A stretch of 10,478 nucleotides of DNA from Methanosarcinales archaeon (lineage in GTDB: Archaea > Halobacteriota > Methanosarcinia > Methanosarcinales > Methanocomedenaceae). The translations under genes were made by a program, and so were the position numbers. Location: positions 1 through 10,478 of the forward strand of contig DAOWEE010000204.1 in assembly GCA_030638625.1 (NCBI GenBank). Reading direction: 5' to 3'. Below are positions 6,054 to 10,478 of this stretch, one piece after another (the first letter of the stretch is position 1; each line of letters starts with the position of its first letter). The notes beneath the pieces are model-generated. The model searched no databases. It had not been told where the DNA came from and saw only the letters and a program-made list of their open reading frames with translations.

Positions 6054-7367
6054 ATGATCTTTAAGAAGAATATTAATCTATTGGTATTCCTTTTAACATT
6101 TTTATTGATAATACCGGTTTCAGCTACAGAAGAACCGCTTGATGTTTTCAATGTTCCAGCTTTCGGACCTGATGATACAGGTACTTCAGTGTATTCATCA
6201 ATAGTCCTTGAAAACGATGTCATGTACAGGATTGTTGTTTCAGGCACATACCAGTTCAAGTTAGGTGTGGACTGGAGCTATGCTGATGCTCAATACCGTA
6301 TGGGTGCTGGAAAAAAATATACCCAGGAATTCAACTCGATAGAATTTGATGGAGTACTGGTCAGTGCCGAAATCTATGATATTGATAACCATACACATAC
6401 ATTCTACTTGATTGGTAATGGTGATGAGGTCAGGTTCAGTATATATGACACCTATGTTACAGGTGAAAGGGGTGATTATAGTAACAATGTCGGCAGCCTG
6501 AAGGTAGAAATATTCCGGGAACCTACATTATCTGTCACGAAATCACCCTCTCCACCGTATATAGAACAGGGTCAGACCACGACAATAACAGTTACAATTA
6601 CAAATACCTGGACCGATAATATCAATGATATTACAGTTTCAGATTCCATCCCATTCGGGTTCACGTTAATTTCAGGAGACCTGCAAGAAAAATATGATAT
6701 GATAAAACCAAAGGAATCCAGAAGTTTTCAATATATCATACAATCATCCGAAAGTGGCACATTCAATCTTGAATCTGCTGAAGCCACATTTTTAATTGGT
6801 ACTGGAAGGTATCATTCCAGTCAATCAAACATTTCGATGATATTCGTTGCCCCATCTTCTGAAAAGACAATAAAATCAACACAAATTTCCAATGCAAGCG
6901 TTCAGCTACATGGCGAAAAAACAGATGTTGAACTGAATGAGGATATCCTGCTCAGGTTGTCTGCTGTGAACCTGATCACAAAGCCAGTGATGCATGTACA
7001 GGTTATTATCCTCCCCCCCTCAGGGATGAGCGTAACATCAGCCGTATTCGTCCAGTCCGGAGCAGGCCAGTTCACTACAACGTATGAGCTTGAACCTGGA
7101 AAAGGAAGGGATATTGAAGTGAGGATAAAATCAAATCAGATTGGAGAATTTGAAGTGCAGGGCAGGATAATCTACTATTTTGGTGATGAACGTGAGCTAT
7201 CCGAAGATTATACCCTGACACTGCCGATTAAAGTTAAGGAAGAGGCTACCCGGACCGTACCCACTGTCACTCCCGATGAACCATCAAATAATAATTGGGT
7301 CATGGGCCTTGTAGTCTTACTGACAGCGGGCGGGTTATTAGTGGTAATAAAGGTCAGGCAGCCATGA
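6054..7367 (+). CDS. Secreted DUF11/Ig-like multidomain membrane protein, 437 aa
   Basis: Signal peptide (1 to about 24, ending VSA-T). The N-terminal beta-rich domain (about 28-156) is unrecognised and resembles carbohydrate-binding jelly-roll folds only loosely. A DUF11-type Ig-like repeat (about 157-262) is recognisable by LSVTKSPSPP, ITVTITNTW and VSDSIPFGFTL. A third Ig-like domain (about 285-394) is homologous to the one in the protein at 4212 (PPSGMSVT, then EPGKGRDIEVRIK, then GEFEVQG). A Thr/Pro linker, one transmembrane helix (about 415-432) and the tail KVRQP follow. Nearly all of the protein is outside the cell. It does not carry a PGF-CTERM signal, unlike the neighbouring VIT-VWA protein. 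It is the last gene of the cassette, and its stop lies 5 bases from the stop of the convergent gene. A C7 run at 7013-7019 does not break the frame. Confidence 0.75.
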   Translation: MIFKKNINLLVFLLTFLLIIPVSATEEPLDVFNVPAFGPDDTGTSVYSSIVLENDVMYRIVVSGTYQFKLGVDWSYADAQYRMGAGKKYTQEFNSIEFDGVLVSAEIYDIDNHTHTFYLIGNGDEVRFSIYDTYVTGERGDYSNNVGSLKVEIFREPTLSVTKSPSPPYIEQGQTTTITVTITNTWTDNINDITVSDSIPFGFTLISGDLQEKYDMIKPKESRSFQYIIQSSESGTFNLESAEATFLIGTGRYHSSQSNISMIFVAPSSEKTIKSTQISNASVQLHGEKTDVELNEDILLRLSAVNLITKPVMHVQVIILPPSGMSVTSAVFVQSGAGQFTTTYELEPGKGRDIEVRIKSNQIGEFEVQGRIIYYFGDERELSEDYTLTLPIKVKEEATRTVPTVTPDEPSNNNWVMGLVVLLTAGGLLVVIKVRQP

Positions 7368-7372
7368 TGTCT

Positions 7373-9340
7373 TCACTTCGCATGTTTTCGTCGTAGCAAA
7401 TAAGCTATGGCTAACAATCCCGTAATAGCAAACACAGCCTCAAATCCCGGTTCCTGAGTGTTTTCATACGTTGGGTATGATGTCCCTGATTCTGTTGCGA
7501 TAGATGGATTTGAATCAGTTGTTGGGATACTGTTATCAATCACTGGTGAGGGTACTGGTGTAGCTGTGCCTGTAGGTGCGGCATAGCCTATGTCAGTGCC
7601 TGCAGCTGTAGGCATGGCTGTGGCTGAGGGTGTTACAGCAGCATATCCATCTTCAGGTTCAGTGTCGACAACTAAAGTGGGCACATCTACGAACAGCGAA
7701 GTATATGGGGTAACGAACTCAAACTCCAGGGAAATATCAGTTATTTCTGACACAAGAGATTCGGTCTCACCCTCCACATCAATCCGGTCCTGCAGCCTTT
7801 TTATCCGGGTATATGCCCAAAGCCTGGGGATAAAGGAATTTTCTGGTTGTGAGGGAACATTGAATGTATTCTGGAAATTGCGGTTACCATTGCGTGTGGT
7901 TGCCGCTACTTCTGATGTGATGGTACTGGTATCCAGTGGGTATTTGCCAAGTACAATAGCATCAGAACCTGCAAAAAGATTATTTGCCCCGGTGTTCACA
8001 ATATCTGTGACCTGGCCGGTGTAGGCAAATTCCATATCAGTAATCAACGGTGTTGAAATGGTCTCATAGAATCCACTGATTTGCTGTTCTGCAGTATCAT
8101 CTGCAAAGAACCACTCTGATGTACCGTAATTCTCCAGGCTCATTACCCTGAGGAAATTGTAGTTACTCTCATGAGTATTCCCAAAAACTATTGTGAATAT
8201 GGATACTTCGGCATTGTTGGCATTCTTGATATTCTGGCGGATCATGTAGGGGGAAGTCGTACCTACAGTAGGTTCCCCATCAGTGAGAAATACGATGATT
8301 GGCACCCGTTCACTTTCAGGGTTGAACATAGCAAGAGCTTGTAATAGTGCATCATTGATGTTAGTACCACCATCGGCAATCAGGCCGTTTATAAAATTTA
8401 CAGCATCAGCCTTGTTTTTTGCATCAGCTTCCATAAGTGAATCTGAGAAAGCCACTCCGTAACTTTCAAAAAAGATTATATTGAAATTATCATCAGGGGG
8501 TAGGTCTGAAATGATTTCTGTAAATACTTTCTTTACCTGGATTATTTTTTGTCCTCTCATGGAGCCGGATTTATCAACCACGAAAATAATATCCTTACTC
8601 AAGGGCTTAGAACCCAGCTCTTCCTCTGAAGGAGAGAATGTATGCATCAGATAACCCTGACTCCCTGTATTGTAAAATAACATATTCCCGTTCAAAGGTG
8701 GATTATTGGTTATGAAGGTGGCCCGAAGATCCGAATTGGGAAGTCCATTTGTACTGTATGTTATCTGGCCCCTGGTAGTGGAGAGATATTTCACATTGGC
8801 TCCGGTGAACCCAGGGGTTTCGAGTGAGATGATATCATTTTCAGATGTGATGTTCACTGTCAAGGAAAGCTCATCTACGGTATGAGTACTGCGTAAAAAT
8901 AATACATATTCATACTCTCCCATGGTCTTTTTAAGTGCCTGTTCGTATGTCAAACGCACAATAATACTCTGTTTGGCAGCAAAGTTCAATGAATATGAGA
9001 ATAGGTTGCTATTTTTTTCTTCAAGAAGTCCGGCTGTCCTGCCTTTGGAAACTGCGTCCGCATATTTTTCAGCGGCTTCTTCCTTGGGCAGAACATCAGC
9101 TCGATATTCCTTTCCATCAATGATCAATACGAAACCAGAAATAAATGCCTCATCAGGTATCAGAAAATTAAATTTATCATCGATAGCTATATCCATATGG
9201 TTAGTAAGTTTTTCTTCCACTGTAGTAATAGCATATCCGTTGTTGATTTCCGTAGTAGTATGTAGATATTCTGCAACAGGCTGTGCAGCTACTGTTTGTA
9301 TAAATGCCAGTAGGATTAAAACAATGATTATTTTTTTCAT
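7373..9340 (-). CDS. VIT-VWA surface protein with PGF-CTERM archaeosortase signal, 655 aa
   Basis: Signal peptide (1-20, ending VAAQ). A VIT domain (about 23-150) has the characteristic LPKEEAAEKYADAVSKGRTA (84-103) and the AAKQSIIVRLTYEQAL stretch (121-136). A VWA domain (about 248-430) has a complete MIDAS metal site: D256-K-S258-G-S260, T326 in GGTNIND, and D354 in FLTDGEPT. The block VTPYTSL (543-549) is typical of inter-alpha-trypsin-inhibitor heavy-chain relatives. A Thr/Ser/Pro-rich linker (about 565-628), probably glycosylated, leads to PGF (631-633), a hydrophobic helix and RRK. That is the PGF-CTERM signal processed by archaeosortase A. The protein should be an adhesion or interaction protein anchored at the cell surface. 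The start has GAGTTGAT (9344-9351), one mismatch from consensus, 3 nt before the ATG. It is transcribed toward the JAMM cassette. Confidence 0.88.
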   Translation of the reverse strand: MKKIIIVLILLAFIQTVAAQPVAEYLHTTTEINNGYAITTVEEKLTNHMDIAIDDKFNFLIPDEAFISGFVLIIDGKEYRADVLPKEEAAEKYADAVSKGRTAGLLEEKNSNLFSYSLNFAAKQSIIVRLTYEQALKKTMGEYEYVLFLRSTHTVDELSLTVNITSENDIISLETPGFTGANVKYLSTTRGQITYSTNGLPNSDLRATFITNNPPLNGNMLFYNTGSQGYLMHTFSPSEEELGSKPLSKDIIFVVDKSGSMRGQKIIQVKKVFTEIISDLPPDDNFNIIFFESYGVAFSDSLMEADAKNKADAVNFINGLIADGGTNINDALLQALAMFNPESERVPIIVFLTDGEPTVGTTSPYMIRQNIKNANNAEVSIFTIVFGNTHESNYNFLRVMSLENYGTSEWFFADDTAEQQISGFYETISTPLITDMEFAYTGQVTDIVNTGANNLFAGSDAIVLGKYPLDTSTITSEVAATTRNGNRNFQNTFNVPSQPENSFIPRLWAYTRIKRLQDRIDVEGETESLVSEITDISLEFEFVTPYTSLFVDVPTLVVDTEPEDGYAAVTPSATAMPTAAGTDIGYAAPTGTATPVPSPVIDNSIPTTDSNPSIATESGTSYPTYENTQEPGFEAVFAITGLLAIAYLLRRKHAK

Positions 9341-9380
9341 AATATCAACTCAACATTCGTTTGAGATACGTTATTAAAAA

Positions 9381-9402
9381 ATTAATTTAATCATAAATTA
9401 AT
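9381..9402. promoter_or_regulatory. AT-rich inverted repeat in the divergent promoter region
   Basis: ATTAATTTA and TAAATTAAT form 9-bp perfect arms around ATCA. The element lies between the divergent VIT-VWA and hydrolase genes. It includes TATA-like sequence suitably placed (about 45-50 bp before the VIT-VWA ATG) for leftward transcription, so it may be promoter, operator or both. Simple AT-richness could produce it. Confidence 0.3.
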
Positions 9403-9451
9403 CTTATGGTCGTCAGTAATAATTATGCAGGAATTGGGCAATCAGGAATGA

Positions 9452-10333
9452 ATGATATTGTACATAACTTTATACCATACCGCATTCATAGAAATTTCAA
9501 TTCAAGGTGATAAAATTCCAGAAATCAAAGTTAATGGTATAGACCTCTATTATGTAACCAGGGGTGAAGGGTCGCCTATGTATGTATTGCACGGGGGACC
9601 GGGTCTTGACCACAGGTATTTCGGGCGCTCACTGACCGAGCTTGAGAATATCCATGAACTGTACTATATTGACCTGAGGGGACACGGGAAATCCTCAAAG
9701 GCCGATACCAAGACTTACACTTTAGAAACCTTCGCCGATGATATCGATGCTATGCGCAGGGAACTGGGGCATGAAAAAATTATCATCCTGGGTCATTCCA
9801 TGGGAGGTTATGTAGGGCTGCTTTATTCATTGAACTACCCGGCACATCTCGATAGATTAATTCTTGTGGGCACGCCTGTAAAACATACCAGGATAAAAGG
9901 ATATTATCAGCTTAAAGCCACCCTGGCATCTATAAACCTGAAATATTATATACAGTACAAGAAAGAAAAAACCATTGACAGAGAAGCTTTTGCAAAGGAA
10001 ATCCTGCTCAAAAGCTGGCCAATATATGTGCCTGAAAAAATGCTACTTGAATATTCGGATTACATAAAATCCCTGCGGGGTCTGGACATTTTATTTGATA
10101 TGCAGCAGGAATTAAAGAGTTTCGATGTAAGCGAAGAGGTATTCAACATCATCCATCCTACCCTGATAATATTTGGCGAGAACGACCCGTTAAAGGAGGG
10201 TGGCAAGCTCTTAAAAGGTATCCAAGATTCCAGATTTTCGGTGATACCAGAAACTAAACACATGCCATTCCTGGAAGATGAAACCTACTTCAATATTGTT
10301 GTCAGGGAATTCCTGACCGGGAAGATGTTATAA
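9452..10333 (+). CDS. Alpha/beta hydrolase, proline-iminopeptidase-like, 293 aa from ATG
   Basis: Cytosolic serine hydrolase of the alpha/beta fold. It has the oxyanion loop HGGPG (47-51), DLRGHGKS (74-81), the nucleophile elbow GHSMGG with S116, the acid D245 in FGENDP, and H270 in TKHMPF. The HGGPG motif and helical cap (about 145-225) are like proline iminopeptidases and related esterases; the substrate is not predictable. The first 21 residues (MILYITLYH onward) are unusual. Family homology begins at IPEIKVNGIDLYY (22 onward), and a TATA box and Shine-Dalgarno lie inside the extension. The real start may therefore be ATT at 9515 (272 aa). The ATG at 9452 has a short AGGA 4 nt before it. 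The gene is followed 44 bases later by ftr, which has its own promoter. Length, triad and fold are complete. Confidence 0.88.
   Translation: MILYITLYHTAFIEISIQGDKIPEIKVNGIDLYYVTRGEGSPMYVLHGGPGLDHRYFGRSLTELENIHELYYIDLRGHGKSSKADTKTYTLETFADDIDAMRRELGHEKIIILGHSMGGYVGLLYSLNYPAHLDRLILVGTPVKHTRIKGYYQLKATLASINLKYYIQYKKEKTIDREAFAKEILLKSWPIYVPEKMLLEYSDYIKSLRGLDILFDMQQELKSFDVSEEVFNIIHPTLIIFGENDPLKEGGKLLKGIQDSRFSVIPETKHMPFLEDETYFNIVVREFLTGKML
9469..9517 (+). promoter_or_regulatory. TATA box, Shine-Dalgarno and possible ATT start inside the hydrolase 5' end
   Basis: TTTATA (9469-9474) predicts a transcript start near 9498, downstream of the ATG at 9452. AAGGTGA (9504-9510) follows, then ATT at 9515-9517, 4 nt later. 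ATT takes the place of Met in the N-terminus (M)PEIKVNGIDLYY, the usual form for such hydrolases. Together these suggest initiation at ATT, but the longer ATG form is not excluded. Confidence 0.4.
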
Positions 10334-10335
10334 TC

Positions 10336-10343
10336 TTTATAAA
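10336..10343 (+). promoter_or_regulatory. TATA box of ftr
   Basis: TTTATAAA just after the hydrolase stop predicts a transcript start near 10365, leaving a leader of about 13 nt before the ATG at 10378. GGAG at 10368-10371 is 6 nt before that ATG and serves as ribosome binding site. Confidence 0.6.
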
Positions 10344-10377
10344 CCTGCAAATCCAACAAATAGGTATGGAGATGGAC

Positions 10378-10478
10378 ATGAATATCAATAATATCCCTGT
10401 GGATGACACCTATTGCGAAGCCTTCAGCGGCGTGGTTACCAGATTCATCATAACAGCAAAAGATGAAAAGAGACTACA
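10378..10478 (+). CDS. ftr: Formylmethanofuran--tetrahydromethanopterin N-formyltransferase, N-terminal fragment
   Basis: Ftr moves the formyl group between formyl-methanofuran and tetrahydromethanopterin in the cytosol. It is the second step of CO2 reduction to methane, and runs backward in methyl oxidation or methane oxidation. Only about 34 codons are present before the window ends, reading MNINNIPVDDTYCEAF and then VVTRFIITAKDE. This lines up with the family N-terminus M-x-I-N-G-V-x-I-x-D-T-x-x-E-A-F followed by R-x-x-I-T-A. ATG 10378 is chosen over in-frame ATGs at 10366 and 10372 because it aligns with the family start and has GGAG 6 nt upstream. The call rests on a short stretch recognised by eye, but the pattern is distinctive. 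It is the main evidence that the organism has C1 (methanogenic or methanotrophic) metabolism. Confidence 0.8.
   Translation, partial: MNINNIPVDDTYCEAFSGVVTRFIITAKDEKRL

Noticed and set aside
7013..7019. Run of seven C as a possible slippage or phase-variation site in the 6054 gene
   Set aside because: The frame stays in homology with the paralogous domain on both sides (PPSGM). Seven bases is short for phase variation and no alternative product is evident.
7290..7367. PGF-CTERM signal at the end of the 6054 membrane protein
   Set aside because: There is a hydrophobic helix and basic tail but no PGF motif before it, so it is treated as an ordinary transmembrane anchor.
1..10478. tRNA, rRNA, CRISPR array, insertion sequence or attachment site
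   Set aside because: No cloverleaf-like conserved blocks, regularly spaced repeats, transposase motifs or flanking direct repeats were found by eye. Nearly all sequence is coding.

Overview
The window comes from a methane-metabolising euryarchaeon, most likely of the Methanosarcinales/ANME type. Three things support this. The last gene is the start of ftr (formylmethanofuran:tetrahydromethanopterin formyltransferase). The first gene is an archaeal-type (apgM) phosphoglycerate mutase. One surface protein ends in a PGF-CTERM archaeosortase signal. Promoters look archaeal (TATA-like boxes about 26 nt before the expected start sites), and most ribosome binding sites match GGAGGTGA. The exact lineage cannot be fixed from sequence alone.

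Left part (1-4067), central metabolism, about 52-53% GC in spot counts. The 3' three quarters of apgM run rightward. A leftward operon converges on it: NAD-dependent sugar epimerase, pyruvate kinase, gamma-carbonic-anhydrase-family hexapeptide protein, and a small YgiT-type zinc-finger protein. ApgM and pyruvate kinase are neighbouring steps between 3-phosphoglycerate and pyruvate. The epimerase suggests a link to sugar-nucleotide or surface-glycan supply. Pyruvate kinase lacks a good AUG/GUG/UUG start at its conserved N-terminus.

Middle part (4212-7367), AT-richer and accessory-looking. Four tightly packed rightward genes encode: a secreted Ig-like protein with one C-terminal membrane anchor; a cytosolic JAMM/MPN metalloprotease with a complete zinc motif; a winged-helix DNA-binding protein; and a larger secreted DUF11/Ig-like membrane protein. 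The two membrane proteins share a homologous domain just before their anchors. A divergent promoter region (4068-4211) precedes the cassette and holds a perfect 14-bp palindrome at the predicted transcription start. This is the best candidate for an undescribed system: paired envelope proteins, a JAMM peptidase and a DNA-binding regulator in one unit. I cannot assign its function.

Right part (7373-10478). A large leftward VIT-VWA surface protein with a PGF-CTERM anchor converges on the cassette with 5 bases between stop codons. Then, rightward, come an alpha/beta hydrolase of the proline-iminopeptidase type and, under its own TATA box, the first 34 codons of ftr. The hydrolase also shows a Shine-Dalgarno/ATT arrangement at the family's usual N-terminus, a second possible AUH start in the same window. 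I saw no rRNA, tRNA, insertion sequence or CRISPR array.
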